Shown here one piece after another: positions 41,217 to 49,630 of a stretch of 64,000 nucleotides of DNA. Source of the stretch: Ardenticatenaceae bacterium (lineage in GTDB: Bacteria; Chloroflexota; Anaerolineae; Promineifilales; Promineifilaceae); NCBI GenBank assembly GCA_020634455.1, contig JACKBQ010000001.1, positions 3,658,001-3,722,000 of the forward strand, in the 5' to 3' direction. Every line of letters starts with the position of its first letter. The first letter of the stretch is position 1. The notes beneath the pieces are model-generated. The model did not search any database. It saw only the letters and a list, made by a program, of their open reading frames with translations, and was not told the DNA's origin. A program made the translations under genes and the position numbers.

Positions 41217-43454
41217 TTACAGGAGCTGATCGACCAAAAAGCCGAGGATGTTGGTGTAGCCGCGCCGCACGAAGTTGGGCCAGCCATCCCCTGGCACCAT
41301 TGGCGGGAAGGAGGTGGCGCTTTCTTCATTGAAGCGGTTGTTCATGCCCGTGCCGTCCCACAAAATATCGGCCGTGGGGATGCCCAAATTGCGCACAAAT
41401 GGGTCAGCATCGTAGCCATTGTTGGTGTAGGTATTGTCGTGTATCCAGTTGCCTTCTGGCAGCGGCCCGACATCCACCTCGTTCACGTCAAACGCGCCCG
41501 TGCTGGTGAGGCTGAAAACGGCCGTTCCCGTCGTTTTATTGTTGCGGATTTCGTTGTGGTACACCTCCGCATTGTCTGTGGCCAGCAGCAGAATGCCCAC
41601 GCCAGAGGGGGCGATGCCAGCAATGGCTCCGGGTGGGGCAAAGTTTTCGTGGTTGTTGTCCTCCACGATGTTGTCGTAGACGAGCGTGTTGGCGGAGACT
41701 TTGGAGGTGAGCTGGGGCAGCAGCACCACGAAGATGCCGACGGTGTTGTTGTAGGCGTGGTTGTTGTAGATTTCGCCGCCGTAAGTGTTTTCCAACTCGA
41801 TGCCCAGCACATTGCCGTACACCACGCTGTCCCGCACGATGACGTTTTCACACTGCCCCGCGTACACACCCGCATCATCCACGCCAGTCACCTCGACGCG
41901 CTCAATGAGCACGTTGGTGCTGCGCACGGGGTAGACGCCATAGGTGCCGACGTTTTCGGCAAAAATGTCGTGGAAATGCACGCCCGTCACGCCTTCCACC
42001 AGGACGCCATTGTCGGTGTAATTGCGCACGTGCAGGTTGCCCACGGTGAAATTGTTGCCGGAGGCGATGACGCCTTCGGTGAGCACGCCTTCGCCGTCAA
42101 AAATGGGCCACTCGCCTGCCGCGTTGGGGATGCCGCGCAGGGTGATGTCGTTGATGTCGATGACAACACGCTCATGGTAGACGCCGTAGGGCACTTCGAT
42201 GGTGTCACCAGGGCGGGCGCGATCCACGGCCGTTTGCACACTTTCCCCTGCCTGCACCACAATCGTCATCGGTTCCCGGTCGGTCAAATCAATGCCGCTG
42301 TCGCCACCGACATTGTGCGCGGCCACTTCGGCGCGGGCCGGGTTGTCGGTGGGTTGGATGACGGGGAGGCCAGAGGGAACGGCCGTTGGCACTGCAGGCA
42401 GTCCGCTTTCATCCGTCAGCGCGTACAGGAACGCCACCAAATCGAGCCGCTCCTGGTCAGTTAGCTCAAACCCCTGCACAAAAACATCCACATTTTCCTG
42501 GCCATGCAGGCGACCGCCGCCGTCGGCGTAAAAATCAACGACTGCCTCCAGCGTAGCCAGCGAGCCGTTGTGCATGTACGGGGCCGTCAGGGCGATGTTG
42601 CGCAGGGACGGCACCTTGAAGGCACCTTGGGAGCCATCTTCGGAAATCGCGGCACGGCCCGGATCGTCGCTGGGCACGCCGACAACGCGGAAGGTGTCGC
42701 TGGCGAAGGTGGGGGCGGTGTGGCACTCAAAGCAGCGCGTCGCGCCGGAGCGGAACAGCGCCAGGCCGCGCCGCTGGCTGGGGGTCAGTGCGTCCACGTT
42801 GCCCGCCGCGTACTGGTCGAATGGGCTGTTGTTGGTAATTAAAGTACGTTGGAACGCGGCCAGCGCATTTTCGATATTTTCCAGCGTCACGCCGTCGGCG
42901 AAGACGGCGTTGAACATGGTTTCATATTCGCTGATCGCCGCGATTTCAGCCACCAGGGCGGCGGTGTCGGACACGCCCATCTCGTCCGGGTGGGTGAGGG
43001 GGACTTCAGATTGGGCTTCGAGGGAGTCGAGACGGCCGTCCCAGAACAAGTTCTGCGCATAGCCAACATTCCACAGTCCGGGCGTGTTGCGACTTAGCGC
43101 CGTGCCGTTCGGGCCGATGGCGGTGGAACGGCCGTCGCTAAAACCCAGGTCGGGCTGATGGCAGGTGGCGCAGGCAATGTCGTTGTTTTCGGACAAAACG
43201 GGGTCGAAGAAGAGCAGATAGCCCAATTCGGCTTTGGCATCGGTGGTGGGATTTACGGCCGTTTCATTCAGCGCTGGAAACTCACGCTGCAAACCGGTGT
43301 ACGACGGCTGCACGCTGCTCGCTCCTGCGCCGTGATCGTCGCCAACGTCGGGGTCCGCCTGGGCCGGAATGGCGGCAGCGACCACAAAAATGATGAGCAG
43401 CAAGGCCAACAAAACGCCCACAATGCGGGCAATCCATTTTAGAACGGTGGACAT
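41217..43454 (-). CDS. Di-haem cytochrome c peroxidase (MauG/CcpA-like) fused to a parallel beta-helix
   Basis: 745 residues from ATG 43454 (GAGGAGA upstream). Signal anchor VGVLLALLLIIFVVAAAIPA. The peroxidase half (about 45-355) holds two haem motifs, CATCH (about 95) and CFECH (about 240), plus RNTPGLWNVGYAQNLFWDGR and GYAQ/EVPL-type elements of the MauG/CcpA family. The second half (about 385-725) is a right-handed beta-helix of NosD/TIGR03805 type (ITLRGIPNAAGEWPIFDGEG, NVLIERVEVTGVDDAGVYAG, GGEIYNNHAYNNTVGIFVVL). Beta-helix proteins of this kind are usually separate genes next to a cytochrome; a fusion is unusual. Acts outside the membrane. A cytochrome c gene precedes it. Confidence 0.88.
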   Translation of the reverse strand: MSTVLKWIARIVGVLLALLLIIFVVAAAIPAQADPDVGDDHGAGASSVQPSYTGLQREFPALNETAVNPTTDAKAELGYLLFFDPVLSENNDIACATCHQPDLGFSDGRSTAIGPNGTALSRNTPGLWNVGYAQNLFWDGRLDSLEAQSEVPLTHPDEMGVSDTAALVAEIAAISEYETMFNAVFADGVTLENIENALAAFQRTLITNNSPFDQYAAGNVDALTPSQRRGLALFRSGATRCFECHTAPTFASDTFRVVGVPSDDPGRAAISEDGSQGAFKVPSLRNIALTAPYMHNGSLATLEAVVDFYADGGGRLHGQENVDVFVQGFELTDQERLDLVAFLYALTDESGLPAVPTAVPSGLPVIQPTDNPARAEVAAHNVGGDSGIDLTDREPMTIVVQAGESVQTAVDRARPGDTIEVPYGVYHERVVIDINDITLRGIPNAAGEWPIFDGEGVLTEGVIASGNNFTVGNLHVRNYTDNGVLVEGVTGVHFHDIFAENVGTYGVYPVRSTNVLIERVEVTGVDDAGVYAGQCENVIVRDSVVYGNVLGIELENTYGGEIYNNHAYNNTVGIFVVLLPQLTSKVSANTLVYDNIVEDNNHENFAPPGAIAGIAPSGVGILLLATDNAEVYHNEIRNNKTTGTAVFSLTSTGAFDVNEVDVGPLPEGNWIHDNTYTNNGYDADPFVRNLGIPTADILWDGTGMNNRFNEESATSFPPMVPGDGWPNFVRRGYTNILGFLVDQLL

Positions 43455-43541
43455 GGGTTTCTCCTCTTCACGCAAGTTGATAGTTTGGGTTTGCTAATTG
43501 TTGGCGAATTGTACCAGCAATCAGCCACTCGCAACCAGAAA

Positions 43542-43925
43542 CTATTTAAGCGTTTGGAGATAGGCGATCACGTTGTCCAGCTCCTCGCCAGTGAGCTGCT
43601 TGCTAAGGGACGCCGGCATCAGGTTGTCAAAGCCTTCAACCAGGTAGGCGTCTGGCTGCATGACGGAGGTGAGCAGGTAGGTGTAGGCATCGAGTCCATC
43701 TACGCGGGTTTCAGCGCGCGTAGCGACGCCCGCCAGCGAAGGACCAACGATGATGGTGTCTGGGGTGGTGCTGTGGCAAGCGCCACAGTCACGGGAGAAA
43801 ACTTGCTTGCCCAACTGCGCCTGTGGGCTGAGTGTGGGCGGCGGGGGTGTTGCTTCTGCCCTGCCACCACAGGCGGCCAGGAAAAGCAGACAGAGAATGA
43901 GGAACTGTTTTAAGCGAACGGGCAT
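43542..43925 (-). CDS. Cytochrome c lipoprotein, class I
   Basis: 127 residues from ATG 43925; the longer frame would translate an upstream repeat. Lipobox LLFLAAC then GG. One haem motif CGACHS (about residue 44) and the distal Met region SVMQPDAYLVEGFDNLMPAS, ending EELDNVIAYLQTLK, the classical last helix of a class I cytochrome c. Probably the electron partner of the peroxidase encoded 87 nt downstream. It is the first gene of that pair. Confidence 0.87.
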   Translation of the reverse strand: MPVRLKQFLILCLLFLAACGGRAEATPPPPTLSPQAQLGKQVFSRDCGACHSTTPDTIIVGPSLAGVATRAETRVDGLDAYTYLLTSVMQPDAYLVEGFDNLMPASLSKQLTGEELDNVIAYLQTLK

Positions 43926-43936
43926 TTGGTGGGGAA

Positions 43937-44004
43937 GGTAATTGAGTAATTGGTAATTAGGTAATTTGCACATCAATTGCCCAATTACTTAATTACCAAA
44001 TTAC
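43937..44004. repeat. AT-rich 'GGTAATT' repeat upstream of the cytochrome gene
   Basis: GGTAATTGAGTAATTGGTAA then TTAGGTAATTTG, and the inverse CAATTACTTAATTACCAAAT. It starts 12 nt before the start codon at 43925. Confidence 0.7.
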
Positions 44005-44007
44005 TTT

Positions 44008-44241
44008 TTACGGGCCAAACATGTCCAGAACGGGCGCATAAGAACAGCGGCAGCCGTCTGGGTGGGAACAGCCTTCCAGCGGCAGTTCGGGTACGTTATC
44101 GAATTCGTAAGCGCCTTCAGCGGCGCGGCAGGCGGGGCAGCAGTCCCGGTTAGCCATGATGCGTACTTTGGTGGCCAGGCCATTTTTAATTTGTTCCAGC
44201 GCCTTTTTTTGTGTGGCGCGTTTGGTTGCTTCTGCGTCCAT
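44008..44241 (-). CDS. Small Cys-rich (probably zinc-binding) protein
   Basis: 77 residues. A basic helical N-terminus (ATKRATQKKALEQIKNGL) is followed by six Cys in the order RDCCPACRAAEG, then LEGCSHPDGCRCSY. The arrangement with one His suggests a zinc-ribbon-like site. Similar Cys-His blocks occur at the ends of larger phage-like and hypothetical proteins; here it stands alone. No function known. The competing overlapping frame at 44001-44267 lacks any sign of coding. Confidence 0.7.
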   Translation of the reverse strand: MDAEATKRATQKKALEQIKNGLATKVRIMANRDCCPACRAAEGAYEFDNVPELPLEGCSHPDGCRCSYAPVLDMFGP

Positions 44242-44383
44242 GAAAGTATCCTCAAGTTGTGGGTCAACCTTTAAAACTTGACCTACGGAATGGTAATTTG
44301 TTGCCTGGGGATTTTACGGGTAAGCGGTGGGGATGGCAAGGTGAAAAGTGGGAATTTATGGATTACCGTTCACTGCTTATTGA

Positions 44384-45148
44384 TTATTGCCCTGTGAAAA
44401 CAGGCGTCCGTTTTTCCAAAAACGCCTGCATCCCCTCGTTGGCATCGGCGGTGGCCCAAAGCGCATAGTAGGTGCGCCGCTCAAAGAGCAGTCCTTCGCG
44501 CAGGCCGCCTTCCTGGGCACGTTCTACAGCTTCACGGGCGGCGATTACGGCCGTTTTCCCCCAACAGCCAATCATTTCCGCCACCGCCAACGTTTCCGCT
44601 ATGAGCTCCTCAGCAGGAATGACGCGAGCCACCAACCCGGCCCGTTCCGCTTCCACCGCGTCCATCATCCGTCCCGTCAGCAGCATGTCCATCGCCTTGG
44701 CTTTGCCCACCAGCTTCGTCAGCCGCTGCGAGCCGCCCATGCCCGGAATCAGCCCCAGCTTGATTTCTGGCTGGCCAAATTTGGCATTATCCGCCGCGTA
44801 AATCAGATCACACATCATTGCCAATTCGCAGCCACCACCGAGCGCATAGCCAGAAACGGCCGCAATCTTCGGCGTGCGCAGCGCGGCAAACTGGTCCCAC
44901 GGGGCAAAAAAGTCCTCGTGGAACATCTCCAGGTAGCTTTTTGAGGCCAATTCCCTGATGTCTGCCCCGGCAGCAAAAGCCCGCTCGTTGCCGGTGATGA
45001 CAAAACAGCCCACGCCCGGATCGCGATCAAGTTCCGACAGCCGCGCCACCATCTCATGCATCATTTCCGAATTCAGCGCGTTCAACACCTCCGGCCGGTT
45101 TAGCCGCACGATGACGGTACGGCCTTGTTGTTCAATTTGAATACTCAT
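44384..45148 (-). CDS. Enoyl-CoA hydratase/isomerase
   Basis: 254 residues from ATG 45148 (AAAGGGAAAA upstream); the longer frame would translate a repeat. Crotonase fold: VIVRLNRPEVLNALNSEMMH, oxyanion-hole motif FAAGADIREL, and GYALGGGCELAMMCDLIYAA with the first catalytic Glu, then FGQPEIKLGLIPGMGGSQRL with the second. Both glutamates fit a true hydratase as in fatty-acid or phenylacetate degradation. Length is standard. No other beta-oxidation genes are near. Confidence 0.9.
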   Translation of the reverse strand: MSIQIEQQGRTVIVRLNRPEVLNALNSEMMHEMVARLSELDRDPGVGCFVITGNERAFAAGADIRELASKSYLEMFHEDFFAPWDQFAALRTPKIAAVSGYALGGGCELAMMCDLIYAADNAKFGQPEIKLGLIPGMGGSQRLTKLVGKAKAMDMLLTGRMMDAVEAERAGLVARVIPAEELIAETLAVAEMIGCWGKTAVIAAREAVERAQEGGLREGLLFERRTYYALWATADANEGMQAFLEKRTPVFTGQ

Positions 45149-45161
45149 CTTTTTTCCCTTT

Positions 45162-45226
45162 GGTAATCGGTAATCGGTTATCCGTAATCGGTCAAACCGA
45201 TTACCGTTCACGGTTCACCGATTACG
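45162..45226. repeat. 'CGGTAATCGG' repeat upstream of the enoyl-CoA hydratase gene
   Basis: GGTAATCGGTAATCGGTTAT then CCGTAATCGG and inverse CCGATTACCGTTCACGG / CACCGATTACG. It starts 14 nt before the hydratase start codon and contains the stop codon of the reductase gene (45222-45224). Confidence 0.8.
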
Positions 45227-46601
45227 AATCCCAAATTGCCCCATACGCCGGAATGCCCCGACTTTCCATGCCATACACCACCTGCCAGGTAAGCTTTTTG
45301 TTGGAAATCACGATCACCGCTTCGGCGTCGAATTCCTGCACGGCGTTGTAAGCCAGTTGAACCAGGTCGGGACGGCCGTTTTCATTCGTGTCCCAAATCA
45401 GCGCGTTTGGCTCTGCGGCCAATATCTCGTCCACCAGCGCATCGCCGTACGTTTCACGCGGCGTGCGGGTGGACCACACCAGTCGCGCCGGAGCCGTGTG
45501 CGCCAGCAAATGCGGCAGCGTCGGGCCGATGCCGCTGCCAGTGGCAATCCAGACCACGCGCTTAAACAGTTGGTCAATGTTGCCTACGCCAGCGGTGGGG
45601 ACGCCCTTCACCCAAACGTGCGACGGCAGCTCGTCAATCAGCTCGCCCGTCCAATCCCCAGCCCGGCTAATCGTCAGGCGAAAGCCATCTTCACCGGGGG
45701 CAGGCACATTGGCAAAGGCATGCCACTCGGTGAGCGGACTGCGGGAGATGGCGGTAGAGGAACCGGCAAAGGGCGTGACGCCATAATCAAAATGGGCCAA
45801 GACTACGTGGGAAGACGGCCGTTCCAACCGCACCGCCACCTTTTTCAGCCGCAGCCAGGGCAAAGCCACGCTAAACGTAACCACCAGCAGCACCCAGAAG
45901 CCGGGGGATGTCCAGACTGTGCCACCCTGATCGTGGGTAAACAAAATCGTCTGCACCCAAAACAGCAGCAGCGACGCCCAACCGCCAAAACGATGCATCA
46001 GCTCAAACTGGTCGTGGTATTTGGCGCGAAACTGTGGCATGGAGAGGGCAATGATAGCCACCAGCAGCAGGAGCAGAACGGCCGTAACAATCATCGTCGC
46101 CAGCGAAATACCCGCCAGCCCGTTGGCCCAGCTGTAAACCAGCGATCCCACAAACGCACCAAACCAAAGCGTACCCATCATCGCGCCGCCCACGTGAATG
46201 CCGCCGAAGTGATAAACCTTGCCCGCCAGCGCCCGAACCCGCAGCGGCCAGCTTGTGGGGATGCTGGTGGCCAGCTTAAACAGCCAGTTAATCACGTACT
46301 GCTGCCGAATTAGAATGGCAATACCAATGTTGGTGATAACCATGTTGGAAATTGCGGTGAGGTTCATCGCCTCGGCAGTCCACCAGTTCCATTGGCCCAG
46401 GCCGTTGCCCAGCAGCGCCAGATTCACGATGACGACAAGGGCAATCAGGCGATGATAATGCATCAGGTAGCGATGCTTCCAGATGCGGCGCAGCAGCGGC
46501 TGCTGAGGTGGTAATGTGCCGATTTGGTGGGTGGTAAACGGCCGTTCCCGCTTCTCATCGCGTCGTCCAGCCAAAACTTCATTAGGTAATGTTCGTAACA
46601 T
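45222..46601 (-). CDS. Membrane flavin/NAD(P) reductase, TmpA/TmpL C-terminal type
   Basis: 459 residues. About six membrane helices (50-265) with His in YLMHYHRLIA, VYHFGGIHVGGA and FELMHRFGGW. A ferredoxin-reductase-like cytosolic part follows: DGFRLTISRAGDWTGELIDE (flavin region) and VVWIATGSGIGPTLPHLLAH with the nucleotide-binding Gly motif, ending IVISNKKLTWQVVYGMESRG. The same two parts make up fungal TmpA, and in TmpL they are joined behind an AMP-binding domain. Here the AMP-binding part is the gene just upstream. GGAGGTGAAAGGAAA precedes the ATG. Possible role: an adenylation-linked redox enzyme; substrate unknown. Confidence 0.8.
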   Translation of the reverse strand: MLRTLPNEVLAGRRDEKRERPFTTHQIGTLPPQQPLLRRIWKHRYLMHYHRLIALVVIVNLALLGNGLGQWNWWTAEAMNLTAISNMVITNIGIAILIRQQYVINWLFKLATSIPTSWPLRVRALAGKVYHFGGIHVGGAMMGTLWFGAFVGSLVYSWANGLAGISLATMIVTAVLLLLLVAIIALSMPQFRAKYHDQFELMHRFGGWASLLLFWVQTILFTHDQGGTVWTSPGFWVLLVVTFSVALPWLRLKKVAVRLERPSSHVVLAHFDYGVTPFAGSSTAISRSPLTEWHAFANVPAPGEDGFRLTISRAGDWTGELIDELPSHVWVKGVPTAGVGNIDQLFKRVVWIATGSGIGPTLPHLLAHTAPARLVWSTRTPRETYGDALVDEILAAEPNALIWDTNENGRPDLVQLAYNAVQEFDAEAVIVISNKKLTWQVVYGMESRGIPAYGAIWDS

Positions 46602-46622
46602 GTTGCGTTTCCTTTCACCTCC

Positions 46623-46723
46623 GCCCAGCCGTAAACGACTGGGCTAGTTATGCAAGCCTCTACGAGGCTAATGATTCAGCCCAATAGGGCTTCCATATCT
46701 AGCCGGGGGGCTTCAGTCCCCGG
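46623..46723. repeat. Array of four small stem-loops (REP-like)
   Basis: GCCCAG..CTGGGC (46623-46644), GCCTCTACGAGGC (46656-46668), AGCCCAATAGGGCT (46678-46691) and CCGGGG..CCCCGG (46703-46723). The last overlaps the stop codon of the adenylation gene (46713-46715). No RAYT-type transposase is near. Confidence 0.75.
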
Positions 46724-48398
46724 CGGCGATTGCCAGCGCCTCATCGTGCGCCTTGGCCATTTCTAGCAGCAGCCGCTTGTCAATTTTTCCACGTGGGGTT
46801 TTGGGCAGCTCTTCCAGATCAATCACAAATTTGGGCGTGCAGTAGTAGGGCAACTGGTCAGCCACTGCCTGTTTGGCCGCTTCCACATCCACCGTGCGCG
46901 GCGAAACAAAGCCCACCAAATCGCGGCTGTCTAGCTTGAGCGCCACTGCCCGCGTGCAGTTAGGTGTGGATTCCAGCGCCGCCGAAACAGAGTCCAGCTC
47001 CACGCGGAAACCGCGAATTTTGACCTGGTCGTCGGTACGGCCGTAATGCTCCAACTCCCCCTCAACCGTCCATTTGCCCAAATCGCGTGTGCGGAACATC
47101 ATGCGCCCGCCGCCCAAAAACGGATCGGGGCGGTACCGCTCGCTCGTCAGCTCCTCGTTGCCGATGTACCCCTTAGAAACGCAGTTGCCGCCCGCCCACA
47201 TCTCGCCCACTTCGCCGATGGGCAACGGCCGTAATTCTTCATCCAGCACATAAACCGTGTTGTTGGGCGTCGGTCTGCCGATGGTCAGCCCCTCTTTCCA
47301 GGGAAAATGCTGCTCCGCAGTGTTCACAATTGTCACTTCGGTGGGGCCGCACGAGTTGTAGAAGGCGCAGAACGCGCCCCATTTGTCGGCCAGCGGCCGG
47401 GGGCACGGCTCGCCCGCCACGGCCACTGTTTTGACGTTGTGGCACTGGTCGGCATCCAACGTGGCTAAAATAGAGGGGGTAGAGATGATGACGTCTGCCC
47501 GCCGGGCCACGTCCATAAACTCCTTGCCGCGAATGAGCAGCGTGCCGCCGTTGCTCAGGCAGCCCAAAATCTCCCAAACCGACATGTCGAAGGCGATGCT
47601 TAGAATTTGGCCCACTTTCATCCCCGGCTGGATGCCCAGATTGCCCGGCGCAGTGAGCAAAATGTTGCCGACGTTGCCATGCGTCACCTGCACGCCATTT
47701 GGTTTGCCCGTCGTGCCGGAGGTGAAAATCATGAAGCAGGTGTTGTGGGGGGAAACGGCCGTTTCTGGCACAAATGTCTCTACAAATTCCGCTTCGTCGG
47801 CAAACGGTTCTTCCATGAACTGGTCAATGGCGATGAGGGAACGGCCGTCTGGCACAGGAACTTGATCCGCCAACCGAGAAATCGTCAAAATCACATCAAT
47901 CTTGGCCACGTCCAGGATGGTGTTCAGCTGCGCTTTCGGAGCCACGCCGACATGCTGCGGCACGTACGCCGCGCCCGCCTTCAGCGTGGCCAACACCCCC
48001 ACAATCATCGGGATGGAGCGCTGCAAAAAGAGAGCCACATGGTCACCTGTGCACACACCCAACGCGGCCAGGTGCGCTGCCAAGCGGTTTGCCTGTCGGT
48101 CCAGTTCGCCGTAGGTAATAGATTCGCCCTGATGTTCAACAGCGATGGCGTGTGGCTGGATCGCCGCAAAATGCTCAAACGCCTGGTGCATCGTGGCAAA
48201 CGGCACGTCCACCAATGGGCCTTGGCCGAAGCGCTCAAACAGCACCTGATCCAGCAGCGACAAATTGCGCAGGGCGTGCCTGTCAAAGGCAAATCGGTCT
48301 GAAGGCACCTGCCAGCTCTGCTTTTTGTTGGGTCGGATGCGGGTTTTTAACGGTTGGGGCTGTAACCGAGGGGGAGAATAATTCGGGATGTTTAACAT
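46713..48398 (-). CDS. Stand-alone NRPS-type adenylation domain
   Basis: 561 residues. Core motifs: A3 FMIFTSGTTGKPNGVQVTHG (about 223-242), A5 FYNSCGPTEVTIVNTA, A8 YGRTDDQVKIRGFRVELDSV, A10 LPKTPRGKIDK. A7 reads FRTRDLGKW, with Arg where Gly is normal (RTGDL). There is no condensation, carrier or thioesterase domain, and no carrier protein gene nearby. AAAGGAG precedes the ATG. It lies directly before the membrane reductase; together they have the parts of fungal TmpL. It should activate an amino or aryl acid as adenylate. Specificity cannot be read with confidence. Confidence 0.88.
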   Translation of the reverse strand: MLNIPNYSPPRLQPQPLKTRIRPNKKQSWQVPSDRFAFDRHALRNLSLLDQVLFERFGQGPLVDVPFATMHQAFEHFAAIQPHAIAVEHQGESITYGELDRQANRLAAHLAALGVCTGDHVALFLQRSIPMIVGVLATLKAGAAYVPQHVGVAPKAQLNTILDVAKIDVILTISRLADQVPVPDGRSLIAIDQFMEEPFADEAEFVETFVPETAVSPHNTCFMIFTSGTTGKPNGVQVTHGNVGNILLTAPGNLGIQPGMKVGQILSIAFDMSVWEILGCLSNGGTLLIRGKEFMDVARRADVIISTPSILATLDADQCHNVKTVAVAGEPCPRPLADKWGAFCAFYNSCGPTEVTIVNTAEQHFPWKEGLTIGRPTPNNTVYVLDEELRPLPIGEVGEMWAGGNCVSKGYIGNEELTSERYRPDPFLGGGRMMFRTRDLGKWTVEGELEHYGRTDDQVKIRGFRVELDSVSAALESTPNCTRAVALKLDSRDLVGFVSPRTVDVEAAKQAVADQLPYYCTPKFVIDLEELPKTPRGKIDKRLLLEMAKAHDEALAIAAGD

Positions 48399-48509
48399 GC
48401 TCTGCTCCTTTCATGACATTCTTTTCTGAAGGAATTAATGCAGAGCAGTTTGACCCGCAGTTATTTCTCTGAGCTTACGAGGATGTTACGGCCGTATTAC
48501 CAAGCGTCA

Positions 48510-49532
48510 TCAATCAATACAGGTCGCAACGGCCGTTCCCCACTCCCCATTTGGCAAACAGTAAGCCACATCTGCCCAACATTCCTGGCTAAGCTGGCGG
48601 GCCAAAGCCGCATCGTGAAGGTGCAAACAGCATTCAAAATTGGTGCGCAGCGCCCAGCGGTCGATATTAGCTGAACCCAACAGCACCTCCCCGCGATCGT
48701 TCCACGCTTCTTTGGCATGCATGAAACGGCCGTTGTACCGGTAAATATGCGCCCCAGCCTGCGCCAGTTGGCGGCACAGGCGGCGATTGGCCCAATCAAT
48801 TAGCGAAACGCGCGTGCGGTGGGAGAGCAAAATGGTCACCCGCACGCCGCTTTCCGCCTGAGACAGCAGCGCGTTCATGATTTCGGCATCGGGCAAAAAG
48901 TACCAACTGCGCAGCGAAACGGCCGTTCGCGCCGACAAAATCAACTCCAGCAGCGCCCGCCGAATGTCCTGCCGATGCCCCGGCACGGTGAGCAGCAGGG
49001 GCATCCCGGCGACGGTAAGCGCGGGGGGACAGGTGGACAAACGGCCGTTGCCGCCAAAGGCCTGCAAGCTATCGTACAGCCGCCGAAAACCATCGCCCAG
49101 GTCGCCGCTGAGGTGCAAGTTGGTGTCGCGCCACTGCAAATAATGGTCACCCACGTTGGAGCCGCCGATAAAGGCCACCTGGTCATCAATAGCGCAAAAT
49201 TTGCAGTGCAGCCGGTTGAATTGGCTCAGGCGACGGCCGTTTGGCCGGAACAAATCCACCTGCACGCCAGACTTTTGCAGCTGCGCCAATAATTTTTGGT
49301 TGGAACGGCCGTTGCGCCAGTTGTCCAGATACAGGCCCGCTTCATCCACCATCAGATGCACAGCCACGCCGCTGGCCGCTTTTTGGGCCAAAATGTGGCC
49401 AATCCGGCGGGCCACCTGGCCATCGTCAAAAGCATAGGCCGCCAGATGAATTTGCTGCCGCGCCGCGCCCAGCGCTGCCTGCAAGGACGCGTAATAGGCC
49501 GGAACCTGCGTGAATAACTGTAACTGCGTCAT
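48510..49532 (-). CDS. Phospholipase D-family protein (cardiolipin synthase-like)
   Basis: 340 residues from ATG 49532; the longer frame begins inside the TVP38 gene. Two PLD motifs are intact: HCKFCAIDDQVAFIGGSN (about 150) and HAKEAWNDRGEVLLGSANID (about 283). They match His-x-Lys-x4-Asp. Family members transfer phosphatidyl groups, as in cardiolipin synthesis, or act as nucleases. There are no membrane helices at the N-terminus, unlike classical Cls. Its neighbour is a TVP38/DedA membrane protein, a frequent companion of Cls-like proteins. Six copies of the genome palindrome lie in this gene. Confidence 0.87.
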   Translation of the reverse strand: MTQLQLFTQVPAYYASLQAALGAARQQIHLAAYAFDDGQVARRIGHILAQKAASGVAVHLMVDEAGLYLDNWRNGRSNQKLLAQLQKSGVQVDLFRPNGRRLSQFNRLHCKFCAIDDQVAFIGGSNVGDHYLQWRDTNLHLSGDLGDGFRRLYDSLQAFGGNGRLSTCPPALTVAGMPLLLTVPGHRQDIRRALLELILSARTAVSLRSWYFLPDAEIMNALLSQAESGVRVTILLSHRTRVSLIDWANRRLCRQLAQAGAHIYRYNGRFMHAKEAWNDRGEVLLGSANIDRWALRTNFECCLHLHDAALARQLSQECWADVAYCLPNGEWGTAVATCID

Positions 49533-49630
49533 GATGCACCTTCTACTGTCGCTCCGGCCGGTCTGCTGACCGAGCCAGCTAGGTGGCACGGCGAGACGCC
49601 GGCCAAAGCTAAAGGTTCTCTTTTGGGGCC

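Noticed and set aside
41172..42464. 430-codon plus-strand frame opposite the peroxidase gene
   Set aside because: Antisense shadow; the minus strand carries haem motifs and beta-helix repeats.
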